From contig NZ_JAFICD010000003.1 of the NCBI RefSeq assembly GCF_017833525.1, forward strand, positions 496,001 to 560,000: 64,000 nt of DNA. The letters are read 5' to 3'. The DNA is from Duganella sp. 1411 (GTDB taxonomy: Bacteria > Pseudomonadota > Gammaproteobacteria > Burkholderiales > Burkholderiaceae_D). Below, piece by piece: positions 12,137-21,753 of this stretch; positions within the stretch are counted from its first letter, which is position 1; each line of letters starts with the position of its first letter. The notes under the pieces were generated by a model, which did not search any database, was not told the DNA's origin, and saw nothing but the letters and a program-made list of their open reading frames with translations. A program made the translations under genes and the position numbers.

Positions 12137-13576
12137 ATGTACACCAGCCCAAACCACGCCGGTATCGTCACCGCCTTCCCCAGCGTCGAATTCGACGCCG
12201 CCATCATCGGCAAACTGAGCCAGTCGGGACCGCGCTACACCTCGTATCCGACCGCCGACCGCTTCTCGACCGACTTCGGCTACGGCCAGTTCCTCGAGGC
12301 GGTGGCCGGCCTGCGCATGCGCCGCAGCCAGCGGCCGTTGTCGCTGTACATCCACATTCCGTTCTGCGACACGGTGTGCTACTACTGCGGCTGCAACAAG
12401 ATCGTCACCAAGGACCACGGCAAGGCCGCCACCTACCTCGGCTACCTGAAGCAGGAGCTCGACATGCAGGGCCGGCTGTTCGCCGGCATCGGCCAGATCG
12501 AGCAGCTGCACTTCGGCGGCGGCACGCCGACCTACCTGAGCGACCGCCAGATGGGCGACCTGATGGCGCACCTGCGCGAGAACTTCGATTTCGCGCCCGA
12601 CGCGGTGGGCGAGTACTCGATCGAGATCGATCCGCGCACCGTCAGCGCCGAGCGCGTGCACAGCCTGCGCGCGCAGGGCTTCAACCGCCTCAGCCTGGGC
12701 GTGCAGGATTTCGACCCCGACGTGCAAAAGGCCGTCAACCGCATCCAGCCGGAGGCCGAGACGCGCGCCGTCATCGACGCCGCGCGCGCCGCCGGCTTCC
12801 GCTCGGTCAGCATCGACTTGATCTACGGCCTGCCGAAGCAAAGCGTGGCCAGCATGGAGCGCACCCTGGCCAAGGTGGTCGACGCCAGCCCGGACCGCAT
12901 CGCCCTGTACAACTACGCGCACCTGCCGCACCTGTTCAAGCCGCAGCGCCGCATCCTCGACGCCGACCTGCCCAGCGCCGCCGTCAAGCTCGAGCTGCTG
13001 GCGCTGTGCATCGAACGCCTGTGCGCGGCCGGCTACGTCTACATCGGCATGGACCATTTCGCCAAGCCGGACGACGAGCTGGCCGTGGCCCAGCGCCAGG
13101 GCCGGCTGCAGCGCAATTTCCAGGGCTATTCGACGCGCGCCGAGACCGACCTGATCGCCTGCGGCGTGTCGGCCATCAGCGCCGTCGGCGCCACCTACAG
13201 CCAGAACGAGAAGACGCTCGAGGCGTATTACGAAAAACTCGACGGCGGCGTGCTGCCGGTCGCGCGCGGCATCAAGCTCGACACCGACGACCTGCTGCGC
13301 CGCATCGTCATCCAGAAACTGATGTGCAATTTCGAGCTGTCGATCTCGTCGCTGGAGCAGGCCTATCCGATCCGCTTCCCGCTGTACTTCGCGACCGAGC
13401 TGGAGCAACTGAAGGCGTTCGAGGAGGACGGCCTGCTCACCGTCGACGCGCACTGGATCAGCGTGACGCCCAAGGGCCGCCTGTTGATCCGCAATATCTG
13501 CATGGTGTTCGACCGCTACCTGGCGCTGGCGCGCGCCGACGCCGCGCAACCGCTGCGCTACTCGAAAACCATCTGA
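12137..13576 (+). CDS. hemN: Oxygen-independent coproporphyrinogen III oxidase
   Basis: 479 residues, a cytosolic radical-SAM enzyme that decarboxylates coproporphyrinogen III to protoporphyrinogen IX without oxygen. The cluster motif CDTVCYYCGC (Cx3CxxC plus the fourth Cys typical of HemN) follows YIHIPF. GPRYTSYPTADRF near the N-terminus and FGGGTPTYLS are also family marks. The C-terminal HemN domain is intact, and length matches true HemN rather than shorter HemW-like proteins. The start lies 14 bp after the chemoreceptor stop with GGACGG upstream. Heme supply for cbb3 oxidase under low oxygen explains its place. Confidence 0.95.
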   Translation: MYTSPNHAGIVTAFPSVEFDAAIIGKLSQSGPRYTSYPTADRFSTDFGYGQFLEAVAGLRMRRSQRPLSLYIHIPFCDTVCYYCGCNKIVTKDHGKAATYLGYLKQELDMQGRLFAGIGQIEQLHFGGGTPTYLSDRQMGDLMAHLRENFDFAPDAVGEYSIEIDPRTVSAERVHSLRAQGFNRLSLGVQDFDPDVQKAVNRIQPEAETRAVIDAARAAGFRSVSIDLIYGLPKQSVASMERTLAKVVDASPDRIALYNYAHLPHLFKPQRRILDADLPSAAVKLELLALCIERLCAAGYVYIGMDHFAKPDDELAVAQRQGRLQRNFQGYSTRAETDLIACGVSAISAVGATYSQNEKTLEAYYEKLDGGVLPVARGIKLDTDDLLRRIVIQKLMCNFELSISSLEQAYPIRFPLYFATELEQLKAFEEDGLLTVDAHWISVTPKGRLLIRNICMVFDRYLALARADAAQPLRYSKTI

Positions 13577-13580
13577 CGCC

Positions 13581-14408
13581 ATGATGACCGCCCACCTGCT
13601 GCCCGTTTTCCTGGTCGGACTGGCCGGCAGCGTCCATTGCGTCGGCATGTGCGGCGGCATCGTCGGCGCCATCACGGCCAGCGGCGGCGGCGCCACCGCG
13701 GCCCCGCTGCCGCGCAACGTCATCCCGATCCACAGCGCGGCCCGTTTCGCCGGCGGCGCGGCGGCATTTCGCGCACAACCGCGCGCGCAACCGGTCGCGC
13801 AGGCCTTGCCGCGGGTGCTGGCCTACAACGCCGGGCGCATCGGCAGCTACATGCTGGCCGGCGCGCTGGCCGGCGGCCTGGCCGGCGGCGCGCAAAGCCT
13901 GGCGAAGCTGGCCGGCCTGCAATTGGGTTTTTATTGGCTGGCCAATCTGATGCTGGTCGCGCTGGGCCTGTACCTGATGAACGCCTGGCACGGCCTGACC
14001 AGGCTGGAACAGGCCGGCCGCGTGGTGTGGCAACGCGCGCAACCGTGGATGGCGCCGGCGATGCGCACCCTGATGCCGGCCGACCGCCCGCACCAGGCGT
14101 TCGCGCTGGGCGCGCTGTGGGGCTGGCTGCCGTGCGGCATGGTCTACAGCGTGCTGCTGACCGCCATGCTCAGCGGCGACGCCGCCGGCGGCGCGGCCGT
14201 GATGCTGGCCTTCGGCCTGGGCACGCTGCCGATGCTGACCGGCCTCGGCCTGCTGGGCGCGCGCCTGCGCCGCGTGCTGCAACAACGCCCGGTGCGCATC
14301 GTGTGCGGGCTGCTGGTGCTGGCCTTCGGCCTGTTCGGCATCGCCCGCGCGGCCGGCGGCCTGACCCCGGGCTGGGTGGATATCGTATGCTTGACACCGC
14401 ACCCGTGA
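13581..14408 (+). CDS. SafE/TauE-like (UreH-type) multi-pass membrane protein of the cco cluster
   Basis: 275 residues with about six hydrophobic segments. The N-terminus contains HCVGMCGGIVGA, the His/Cys/Met motif of the UreH-like SafE family commonly found next to ccoI/ccoS; a second conserved segment is LWGWLPCGMVYS. These motifs suggest a role in metal handling, probably copper, at the inner membrane, but the function is not established. It starts 4 bp after hemN and overlaps the start of ccoI by 22 bp, so it is translationally coupled. It is unlike the MFS copper importer CcoA. Confidence 0.8.
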   Translation: MMTAHLLPVFLVGLAGSVHCVGMCGGIVGAITASGGGATAAPLPRNVIPIHSAARFAGGAAAFRAQPRAQPVAQALPRVLAYNAGRIGSYMLAGALAGGLAGGAQSLAKLAGLQLGFYWLANLMLVALGLYLMNAWHGLTRLEQAGRVVWQRAQPWMAPAMRTLMPADRPHQAFALGALWGWLPCGMVYSVLLTAMLSGDAAGGAAVMLAFGLGTLPMLTGLGLLGARLRRVLQQRPVRIVCGLLVLAFGLFGIARAAGGLTPGWVDIVCLTPHP

Positions 14409-16879
14409 TCTCGGCCCCCGCTGCCGCCGCCGCGCCCGCAGCCTGCTTCCACTGCGGCCTGCCGGTGCCGGCCTCCGCCCCGCCCGCGTGGACCGTGCGC
14501 ATCGACGGCGCCGACCACGCGATGTGCTGCCCCGGCTGCGCCGCCGTGGCGCAGGCGATCGTCGATCTCGGCCAGCAATCCTATTACCGCGACCGCTCGG
14601 CCTTCGCCGCCACGGCGCAGGGCGCGCAACTGCTGCCGCCCGAGCTGCAACTGTACGACAACGCCGATCCCCGCTTCGCGCTCGACGAGGACAGCCGCGA
14701 AACCACGCTGGCCGTCGACGGCATCCGCTGCGCCGCCTGCGTGTGGCTGATCGAAAGCCGGCTGGCGCGCCTGCCCGGCGTGGCCAGCGCCCAGCTCAAC
14801 GTCGCCACCGAGCGCTTGTACGTGCGCTGGCGTTCAGATGAGTGCGGTCCGGCCGACATCCTCGGCGCGCTGCACGCGATCGGCTACAGCGCCTATCCGT
14901 ACGACGCCGGCCGCCACGGCGAGGGCCAGCGCAAATCGGCCCGCACGCTGGGCCGCCAGCTGTTCGTGGCCGGACTGTCGATGATGCAGGTGATGATGTA
15001 CGTGGCGCCGGCCTATCTGGCCGAGGACGGCACGTTGGACGACAACATGGCGTCGCTGATGCGCTGGGCCAGCCTGCTGCTGACCTTGCCGGCGATCTGC
15101 TATTCGGCGCAGCCGTTCTGGCGCGGCGCCTGGGCCGGCCTGAAGGCGCGCTCGCCGGGCATGGACCTGCCGGTGGCGCTGGGCATCGCCGCCGCGTTCG
15201 GCGCCAGCGTGCTGGCCACCGTGCGCGGCCGGGGCGAGGTGTGGTTCGACTCGGTGACGATGTTCATCTTCCTGCTGCTGTGCAGCCGCTACCTGGAACT
15301 GCGCGCGCGCCGCAAGGCCGGCGCCGCGCTCGAACGGCTGCAGCACGCGCTGCCGGCGTCGGCGACCTTGCTGGCCGATTATCCCGCCACCCGCGAACCG
15401 AGCCTGGTCAACGCGGCGGCGCTGGCGGTCGATGACGTCATCCTGATCAAGCCGGGCGAGGCGGTGGCCGCCGATTGCGTCATCGTCGACGGCGCCACCA
15501 CGCTCGACCTGTCGCTGCTGAGCGGCGAGAGCGCGCCGGTGGCCAGGGGCGTCGGCGACGCCCTGCCCGGCGGCGCCCTCAACGCCGGCGCGCCGGTGCT
15601 GGCGCGGGTGACGCGGCGCGCGCAGGACAGCACCATGTCCAACCTGGTCAAGCTGATCGACCGCGCCGGGCGCGACAAGCCGCGCATCGCGCTGTGGGCC
15701 GACAAGGTGGCCGCCTGGTTCGTCGCCGGGCTGCTGCTGTTCGCGGTCGCCGCGTTCGCCTTCTGGTACCAGCTCGACGGCGACGCCGCGCGCGCCTGGC
15801 CGATCGCCATCGCGGTGCTGGTGGTGTCGTGCCCGTGCGCGCTGTCGCTGGCCACGCCGACGGCGCTGGCCGCCGCCACCGACCGCCTGCTGCGCCAGGG
15901 CGTGCTGGTCAGCGGCCCGCAAACCCTGGAAACGCTGCACCGCGCCACCCACGTGGTGTTCGACAAGACCGGCACCTTGACCCACGGCCGCCCGCTGCTG
16001 CGGGAGACGGTAGTGCTGGGGGCGATGCGCGCCGACTTTTGCCTGCAGGTGGCGGCCGCGCTCGACGCCGGCAGCGCCCATCCGCTGGCGCGCGCCATCG
16101 TCGCCGCCGCCATGGAGGCGGGCGGCGGCGCGCGCGTCGACTGGCACGCGGACGCGCTGACGGAAGCGGCGGGACGCGGCGTCGAAGGCAGCGTGCACAA
16201 CCGCCGCTACCGGCTCGGCAACGCCGCCTTCGTCGCCGGGATCAGCGGCTCGGCGCCGCCGCACGCGGTGGCCGACGGCGCCACGCCGGTGTACCTGGGC
16301 GCCGACGGCCAGTGGCTGGCCTGTTTTCAGTTGCGCGACGGCTTGCGGGCCGACGCCCAGGCCACCGTCGACTATTTCCGCCAGGCCGGCAAGACCGTTG
16401 TGCTGCTCAGCGGCGACCACGACGTGCTGGCGCGCCGCGTCGGCGACCAGCTCGGCATCGGCACCACGGTCGGCGGCTATCTGCCCGACGAGAAGCTGGC
16501 CTTCGTGCGGCAGCTGCAAATGAAGGGCGCGGTGGTGGCGATGGTCGGCGACGGCATCAACGACGCCGCCGTGCTGAGCGCGGCCGACGTCTCGTTCGCG
16601 ATGGGCGAGGGCGCCGCGCTGGCGCAGGCGCACGCGGACGCGGTGCTGCTGTGCGGCCGGCTGGGCGCCGTGGCCGACAGCGCGCGCGTGGCGCGGCAAA
16701 CGATGATCGTGATCCGCCAGAACCTGGCCTGGGCCAGCCTGTACAACCTGCTGGCGATCCCGGCGGCGGCGGTCGGGCTGCTCAATCCGTGGCTGTCCGG
16801 CGTCGGCATGGCGGCCAGCTCGGCCGTGGTGGTGCTCAACGCGCTGCGGCTGCGTGGGCGTGGCAAAAAGGAAATGTGA
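14387..16879 (+). CDS. ccoI: Copper-translocating P1B-type ATPase for cbb3 oxidase assembly (CcoI/FixI)
   Basis: 830 residues. The N-terminal Cys-rich region (CFHCGLPVP, MCCPGCAAVAQ) is typical of CcoI, followed by a heavy-metal-associated domain with GIRCAACVW. The membrane Cu site is SCPCALS, the phosphorylation loop is FDKTGTLTHG, an HP motif appears in GSAHPLARAI, and the hinge is VGDGINDAA. About eight transmembrane helices are visible. The protein delivers copper for the CuB centre of cbb3 oxidase. The start codon lies inside the SafE-like gene. The stop shares one base with the start of ccoS (TGATG), a tight translational coupling. Confidence 0.95.
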   Translation: MLDTAPVISAPAAAAAPAACFHCGLPVPASAPPAWTVRIDGADHAMCCPGCAAVAQAIVDLGQQSYYRDRSAFAATAQGAQLLPPELQLYDNADPRFALDEDSRETTLAVDGIRCAACVWLIESRLARLPGVASAQLNVATERLYVRWRSDECGPADILGALHAIGYSAYPYDAGRHGEGQRKSARTLGRQLFVAGLSMMQVMMYVAPAYLAEDGTLDDNMASLMRWASLLLTLPAICYSAQPFWRGAWAGLKARSPGMDLPVALGIAAAFGASVLATVRGRGEVWFDSVTMFIFLLLCSRYLELRARRKAGAALERLQHALPASATLLADYPATREPSLVNAAALAVDDVILIKPGEAVAADCVIVDGATTLDLSLLSGESAPVARGVGDALPGGALNAGAPVLARVTRRAQDSTMSNLVKLIDRAGRDKPRIALWADKVAAWFVAGLLLFAVAAFAFWYQLDGDAARAWPIAIAVLVVSCPCALSLATPTALAAATDRLLRQGVLVSGPQTLETLHRATHVVFDKTGTLTHGRPLLRETVVLGAMRADFCLQVAAALDAGSAHPLARAIVAAAMEAGGGARVDWHADALTEAAGRGVEGSVHNRRYRLGNAAFVAGISGSAPPHAVADGATPVYLGADGQWLACFQLRDGLRADAQATVDYFRQAGKTVVLLSGDHDVLARRVGDQLGIGTTVGGYLPDEKLAFVRQLQMKGAVVAMVGDGINDAAVLSAADVSFAMGEGAALAQAHADAVLLCGRLGAVADSARVARQTMIVIRQNLAWASLYNLLAIPAAAVGLLNPWLSGVGMAASSAVVVLNALRLRGRGKKEM

Positions 16880-17067
16880 TGGAAGCCTTATTCTTGCTCG
16901 TTCCACTCAGCGTGCTGATGGTATTCGTCGCCTTGTGGGTGTTCTTCAACGCCGCCGACGACGGCCAGTTCGACGACCTGGTCGGCCCGGCGCTGCGGGT
17001 GTTGCAGGACGACGACTCGGCCGCAAACATAAGCGACCCCGAAAAAGATCCATCCGGAAAATTTTGA
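16879..17067 (+). CDS. ccoS: cbb3 oxidase maturation protein CcoS
   Basis: 62 residues. One N-terminal transmembrane segment (LFLLVPLSVLMVFVALWVFF) is followed by the acidic motif NAADDGQFDDL that marks CcoS/FixS. The protein is needed to put heme and copper into CcoN. The last codons and stop overlap the FNR box that serves ccoN, so coding sequence and operator share bases. AAGGAAA before the ATG serves as ribosome-binding site. Confidence 0.93.
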   Translation: MEALFLLVPLSVLMVFVALWVFFNAADDGQFDDLVGPALRVLQDDDSAANISDPEKDPSGKF

Positions 17068-17077
17068 TCCACATCAA
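17064..17077. promoter_or_regulatory. FNR box before ccoNOQP
   Basis: TTGAT-ccac-ATCAA is a perfect FNR palindrome. It covers the ccoS stop codon and lies 65-78 bp upstream of the ccoN GTG start. A start site about 41 bp downstream of its centre would be a class II arrangement and leave a short leader. It is the second such box in the window. Confidence 0.9.
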
Positions 17078-17141
17078 GGTTTTTTGAAGCCCAGAAAAGT
17101 AACCTTGACATACATCATCAAGCGTTCTATGGGAGAACTTC

Positions 17142-18569
17142 GTGGACCTGGCACAGAACTACAACTACAAGATCGTCAAGCAATTTGCGATCGCAACCGT
17201 AGTCTGGGGCATCGTCGGCATGCTGGTGGGGGTGATCATCGCCGCCCAACTGGCCTGGCCGGCGCTGAACCTGGACATCCCCTGGCTGACCTATGGCCGC
17301 CTGCGGCCGCTGCACACCAACGCCGTCATTTTCGCCTTCGGCATCTGCGGCCTGTTCGCCACCTCGTACTACGTGGTGCAGCGCACCTGCCAGGTCCGGC
17401 TGTTCTCCGACAAGCTGGCCGCCTTCACCTTCTGGGGCTGGCAGGCGGTGATCCTGAGCGCGGTCGTGACGTTGCCGATGGGCCTGACGCGCGGCAAGGA
17501 ATACGCCGAGCTCGAGTGGCCGATCACGATCCTGATCGCCGTGGTGTGGATCGCCTACGCGATCGTGTTCTTCGGCACGCTGATCAAGCGCAAGGTCAAG
17601 CACATCTACGTCGCCAACTGGTTCTTCGCCGCCTACATCATCGCCGTGACCCTGCTGCACGTGGTCAACGGCATCAGCATGCCGGCCTCGGCCTTTAAAT
17701 CGTACTCCGCCTACTCGGGCGTGCAGGACGCGATGATCCAATGGTGGTACGGCCACAACGCGGTCGGCTTCATCCTCACCGCCGGCTACCTGGGCATGGT
17801 CTACTACTTCATCCCTAAGCAGGCCGAGCGTCCGGTGTATTCGTACCGGCTGTCGATCGTGCACTTCTGGGCGCTGATCTTCACCTACATGTGGGCCGGC
17901 CCGCACCACCTGCACTACACCGCCCTGCCGGACTGGACCCAATCGATCGGCATGGTGTTCTCGCTGGTGCTGCTGGCGCCGTCGTGGGGCGGCATGATCA
18001 ACGGCATCATGACCCTGTCGGGCGCCTGGCACAAGCTGCGCACCGACCCGATCCTCAAGTTCATGATCGTCTCGCTGTCGTTCTACGGCATCGCCACCTT
18101 CGAAGGTCCGATGATGTCGATCAAGACCATCAACTCGCTGTCGCACTACACCGACTGGGGCATCGCCCACGTGCACGGCGGCGCGCTCGGCTGGGTCGGC
18201 TTCATCACGATGGGCTCGATCTACTACCTGCTGCCGCGCCTGGCCGGCCAGCAAAAGATGTGGAGCACCAAATTGATCGACCTGCACTTTTGGGTCGCCA
18301 CCATCGGCATCGTGCTGTACATCGCCGCCATGTGGATCGCCGGCGTCATGCAGGGCCTGATGTGGCGCGCGGTCAATCCGGACGGCACGCTGACCTACAC
18401 CTTCGTCGAAGGCGTCAAGGCCACCTATCCGTACTACGTGGTGCGCTTCGGCGGCGGCCTGCTGTACCTGGGCGGCATGTGCCTGATGGGCTACAACACC
18501 TGGATGACCCTGCGTAACCGCGAGACCGCGACCGCGCGCATTCCCGCGCTGGCCGCCGGCCACGCCTGA
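17142..18569 (+). CDS. ccoN: cbb3-type cytochrome c oxidase subunit I
   Basis: 475 residues, the catalytic heme-copper subunit with about 12 transmembrane helices and low-spin heme b, high-spin heme b3 and CuB. Ligand segments are visible: [11 protein letters not shown] (heme b His), YGHNAVGF (CuB His), [12 protein letters not shown] (CuB His pair) and HVHGGALGW (hemes b3/b). The start is GTG, with GGGAG 6 bp upstream. It is first in a ccoN-O-Q-P-G-H operon controlled by an FNR box. The enzyme gives high-affinity oxygen reduction in microaerobic conditions. Confidence 0.97.
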   Translation: MDLAQNYNYKIVKQFAIATVVWGIVGMLVGVIIAAQLAWPALNLDIPWLTYGRLRPLHTNAVIFAFGICGLFATSYYVVQRTCQVRLFSDKLAAFTFWGWQAVILSAVVTLPMGLTRGKEYAELEWPITILIAVVWIAYAIVFFGTLIKRKVKHIYVANWFFAAYIIAVTLLHVVNGISMPASAFKSYSAYSGVQDAMIQWWYGHNAVGFILTAGYLGMVYYFIPKQAERPVYSYRLSIVHFWALIFTYMWAGPHHLHYTALPDWTQSIGMVFSLVLLAPSWGGMINGIMTLSGAWHKLRTDPILKFMIVSLSFYGIATFEGPMMSIKTINSLSHYTDWGIAHVHGGALGWVGFITMGSIYYLLPRLAGQQKMWSTKLIDLHFWVATIGIVLYIAAMWIAGVMQGLMWRAVNPDGTLTYTFVEGVKATYPYYVVRFGGGLLYLGGMCLMGYNTWMTLRNRETATARIPALAAGHA

Positions 18570-18583
18570 TATCGGAGTACAAG

Positions 18584-19198
18584 ATGAAATTTTCACATGA
18601 TTGGATCGAGAAGAATCCCTGGCTGCTGATCGCGCTGGTGACCCTGGTGGTCAGCGTCGGCGGCGCCGTCGAGATCGTGCCGCTGTTCTTCCAGAAATCG
18701 ACCACCGAGCCGGTCGCGGGCCTGAAGCCGTATTCGCCGCTGCGCCTGGCCGGACGCGACGTCTACGTGCGCGAAGGTTGCTACAACTGCCACTCGCAGA
18801 TGGTGCGGCCGTTCCGCGCCGAGACCGAGCGCTACGGCCACTACTCGGTCGCCGGCGAGTTCGTCTACGACCGGCCGTTCCAGTGGGGCTCCAAGCGCAC
18901 CGGGCCCGACCTGGCGAGGGTGGGCGGGCGCTACAGCGACGAATGGCACCGCACCCACCTGGCCAGCCCGCGCGACGTGGTGCCGGAATCGAACATGCCG
19001 AACTACCCGTGGCTGGCCAAGACCGCGCTGGTGCCGGCCGACATCGTGCCGAAGATGCGCGCGCTCCAGCGCCTGGGCGATCCGTACACCGACGCCGAGA
19101 TCGCCGCCGCGCCGGCCGAGCTCAAGGACAAGACCGAAGAAGACGCCCTGATCGCCTATCTGCAAGGCCTGGGCACATTAATCAAGACGAGGAACTAG
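18584..19198 (+). CDS. ccoO: cbb3-type cytochrome c oxidase subunit II (monoheme)
   Basis: 204 residues, a membrane-anchored c-type cytochrome. The N-terminal anchor ([20 protein letters not shown]) precedes a single heme site CYNCHSQM; the axial Met is probably in [11 protein letters not shown]. It takes electrons from CcoP and passes them to CcoN. It starts 14 bp after ccoN with GGAG upstream, and its stop is 1 bp before ccoQ. Confidence 0.96.
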   Translation: MKFSHDWIEKNPWLLIALVTLVVSVGGAVEIVPLFFQKSTTEPVAGLKPYSPLRLAGRDVYVREGCYNCHSQMVRPFRAETERYGHYSVAGEFVYDRPFQWGSKRTGPDLARVGGRYSDEWHRTHLASPRDVVPESNMPNYPWLAKTALVPADIVPKMRALQRLGDPYTDAEIAAAPAELKDKTEEDALIAYLQGLGTLIKTRN

Positions 19199-19199
19199 C

Positions 19200-19364
19200 A
19201 TGGCTATCGAGACCCTGTTTGACCGCGCCAGCAGCGTGATGACGGTGATTTCCTTCATCACCTTCGTCGGCATCCTGTGGTGGGCGTTCATCGCCAACAA
19301 GGAGGCCGACTTCGCCAAGGCGGCGCACTTACCGTTCGATGACGAGGAGAACGGCCATGGCTGA
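19200..19364 (+). CDS. ccoQ: cbb3-type cytochrome oxidase small subunit CcoQ
   Basis: 54 residues. It starts at ATG 19200 and ends at TGA 19364. One transmembrane segment (VISFITFVGILWWAFI) with the WW pair is followed by a charged tail rich in Asp/Glu (FDDEENG). CcoQ stabilises the association of CcoP with the CcoN-CcoO core. The last 8 bp overlap the start of ccoP, whose ribosome-binding site (GAGGAG) lies inside ccoQ. Confidence 0.9.
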   Translation: MAIETLFDRASSVMTVISFITFVGILWWAFIANKEADFAKAAHLPFDDEENGHG

Positions 19365-20325
19365 TTTCACCAACGGATTCTGGGACCTGTACATCGTCGT
19401 GCTGACCTTGCTCGGCATCGCCGGCTGCGGCATCCTGCTGTTCTCGCAGTCCAAGGTCAAGCTGGCCAAGGACAAGGACGGCAAGATCGGCACCACCGGC
19501 CATGTGTGGGACGAGGACTTGACCGAACTGAACACGCCGATGCCGCGCTGGTGGATGTGGCTGTTCTACATCACCATCATCTTCGCGCTGGCCTACCTGT
19601 TCCTGTATCCCGGCCTGGGCACCTACGCCGGCAAGCTGGGCTGGAAGTCGTCGGGCCAGTACCAGGCCGAACTGAAGCAGGCGGAGGCCGACTACGGGCC
19701 GTTGTTCGCGCAATACCAGAAGCAGGACCTGAAAAAGGTGGCCGCCGATCCGAAGGCGCACGCCATCGGCCAGCGCCTGTTCCTGACCTACTGCGCGCAA
19801 TGCCACGGGTCTGACGCGCGCGGCAACAAGGGCTTCCCCAACCTGACCGACAAGGACTGGCTGTTCGGCGGCGCGCCGGAGACCATCAAGGAAACCATCC
19901 TGCACGGGCGCATGGGCATGATGCCGCCGATGGGCGCCGCGCTGGGCTCGGACAAGGACGTGGAAAACGTCGCCCATTACGTGCTGAGCCTGTCGGGCTC
20001 GACCGCCGATCCGATCAAGGCCGTGCTCGGCAAGGGCAAGTTCGGCGCCTGCATGGCCTGCCACAGCGCCGGCGGCACCGGCAACCAGGTGCTGGGCGCG
20101 CCCAACCTGACCGACAAGATCTGGCTGTTCGGCGGCAGCGCCGAGACGGTGATGGAAACCATCCGCAAGGGCCGCACCGCCACCATGCCGGCGTTCGAGG
20201 ACTTCCTCGGCGACGCCAAGGTGCACGTGCTGGCGGCCTACGTCTGGAGCCTGTCGAACGACGTCAACGCGCCCGAGGCGGTTCCGGTCCCGGCCGTCGC
20301 CGCCGCGCCCGCCGCTGACAAATAA
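19357..20325 (+). CDS. ccoP: cbb3-type cytochrome c oxidase subunit III (diheme)
   Basis: 322 residues. Two N-terminal hydrophobic segments (about 9-28 and 59-82) flank a conserved loop ending ELNTPMPRWWMW, an early CcoP mark. The periplasmic part has two CxxCH heme sites, CAQCHGSD and CMACHSAG, with a duplicated arrangement around NLTDK-x-WLFGG. The subunit receives electrons from soluble cytochrome c. The ATG at 19357 follows GAGGAG and overlaps ccoQ by 8 bp. The C-terminal tail is rich in Ala, Pro and Val. Confidence 0.96.
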   Translation: MADFTNGFWDLYIVVLTLLGIAGCGILLFSQSKVKLAKDKDGKIGTTGHVWDEDLTELNTPMPRWWMWLFYITIIFALAYLFLYPGLGTYAGKLGWKSSGQYQAELKQAEADYGPLFAQYQKQDLKKVAADPKAHAIGQRLFLTYCAQCHGSDARGNKGFPNLTDKDWLFGGAPETIKETILHGRMGMMPPMGAALGSDKDVENVAHYVLSLSGSTADPIKAVLGKGKFGACMACHSAGGTGNQVLGAPNLTDKIWLFGGSAETVMETIRKGRTATMPAFEDFLGDAKVHVLAAYVWSLSNDVNAPEAVPVPAVAAAPAADK

Positions 20326-20342
20326 ACCAAACCCTCGATGTC

Positions 20343-21743
20343 ATGAACTCGCCTGAACCACAAGTCGTCCACATGTACGCCGCGCGGGAGGAAATCTACC
20401 CGCGCGAGGCCTCCGGCCGCTACGCCCGGCTGCGCTGGCTGTTCGTCTGGCTGACGCAGCTGGCCTTCTACTGCACGCCGTGGCTGCAATGGAACGGCCG
20501 CCAGGCGCTGCTGTTCGACCTGGGCGCGCGCAAGTTCTACATCTTCGGCCTGGTGTTGTGGCCGCAGGACTTCATCTACCTGGCCGCGCTGCTGATCATC
20601 TGCGCCTATTTGCTGTTCCTGGCGACGGCGGTGGCCGGACGGGTGTGGTGCGGCTTCGCCTGTCCGCAGACGGTGTACACCGAAATCTTCCTGTGGATAG
20701 AGCGTAAGATCGAAGGCAAGCGCAGCGCGCGCATGGCGCTCGACCGGCAGCCGCCGTCGGCGTCCAAGTTCGCCAAGAAGAGCGCCAAGCACCTGGCCTG
20801 GGGCGCGGTGGCGCTGTGGACCGGCTTCACCTTCGTCGGCTACTTCACGCCGATCAAGATGCTCGGCGGCGAGGTGCTGACCTTGAGTTTCGGCCCGTGG
20901 GAATGGTTCTGGGTGGTGTTCTACAGCTTCGCCACGTACGGCAACGCCGGCTGGATGCGCGAGCAGGTGTGCAAATACATGTGCCCGTACGCCCGCTTCC
21001 AGAGCTCGATGTTCGACAGCGACACCTTGATCATCACCTACGCCGGCGAGCGGGGCGAGCCGCGCATGCCGCTGTCGAAGAAGAAGGAAAAGGAGAAGGA
21101 GGGGCAACGCGGCGGCGACTGCATCGACTGCTCGATGTGCGTGCAGGTGTGCCCGACCGGCATCGACATCCGCAACGGCCTGCAATATGAATGCATCGGC
21201 TGCGCCGCCTGCGTCGACGCCTGCAACGGCGTGATGGACAAGGTCGGCCTGCCGCGCGGGTTGATCCGCTACAGCACCGAGCGCGCCATGACCATGCACT
21301 ACACGCCGACCGAAATCCGCCGGCGCACCTTGCGTCCCCGGGTGCGGATCTACGCCGCCATCCTGGCGCTGATCGTCGCCGCCGTCGGCAGCGCGCTGTA
21401 CCTGCGGGTGCCGCTCAAGCTGGACGTGATCCGCGACCGCGGCGCCATGGGCCGCGAGGTCGAGGACGGCATGATCGAAAACGTCTACCGGCTGCAGATC
21501 ATGAACACCTCGGAGCGGGCGCAGACGTACCGGATCCGCGTCAGCGGCATCGCCACCTTGGCGCAGGTGACGCCGGACCTGGTGCGGGTCGACGCCACCG
21601 AGACCAAGGCCTATCCGATCCGGCTGCGCACGGCGCACGGCGCCGCCCATCCCGGCTCGAACAAGATCGCCGTCGAACTGACCTCGGTCGACGAACCGTC
21701 GCTGCACGTGAAGGAAGACGCGGTATTCATCGTACCGCGCTAA
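20343..21743 (+). CDS. ccoG: Cytochrome c oxidase accessory protein CcoG/FixG
   Basis: 466 residues, a membrane ferredoxin-like protein thought to reduce copper during cbb3 assembly. Several transmembrane segments carry CGFACPQTVYTE and CKYMCPYARFQ. A soluble two-cluster ferredoxin region follows (CIDCSMCVQVCPTG and CIGCAACVDACNG). A C-terminal Ig-like domain (FixG_C) starts after the last helix near residue 355. It starts 17 bp after ccoP, without a strong ribosome-binding site. Confidence 0.95.
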   Translation: MNSPEPQVVHMYAAREEIYPREASGRYARLRWLFVWLTQLAFYCTPWLQWNGRQALLFDLGARKFYIFGLVLWPQDFIYLAALLIICAYLLFLATAVAGRVWCGFACPQTVYTEIFLWIERKIEGKRSARMALDRQPPSASKFAKKSAKHLAWGAVALWTGFTFVGYFTPIKMLGGEVLTLSFGPWEWFWVVFYSFATYGNAGWMREQVCKYMCPYARFQSSMFDSDTLIITYAGERGEPRMPLSKKKEKEKEGQRGGDCIDCSMCVQVCPTGIDIRNGLQYECIGCAACVDACNGVMDKVGLPRGLIRYSTERAMTMHYTPTEIRRRTLRPRVRIYAAILALIVAAVGSALYLRVPLKLDVIRDRGAMGREVEDGMIENVYRLQIMNTSERAQTYRIRVSGIATLAQVTPDLVRVDATETKAYPIRLRTAHGAAHPGSNKIAVELTSVDEPSLHVKEDAVFIVPR

Positions 21744-21753
21744 GGAGAACGCC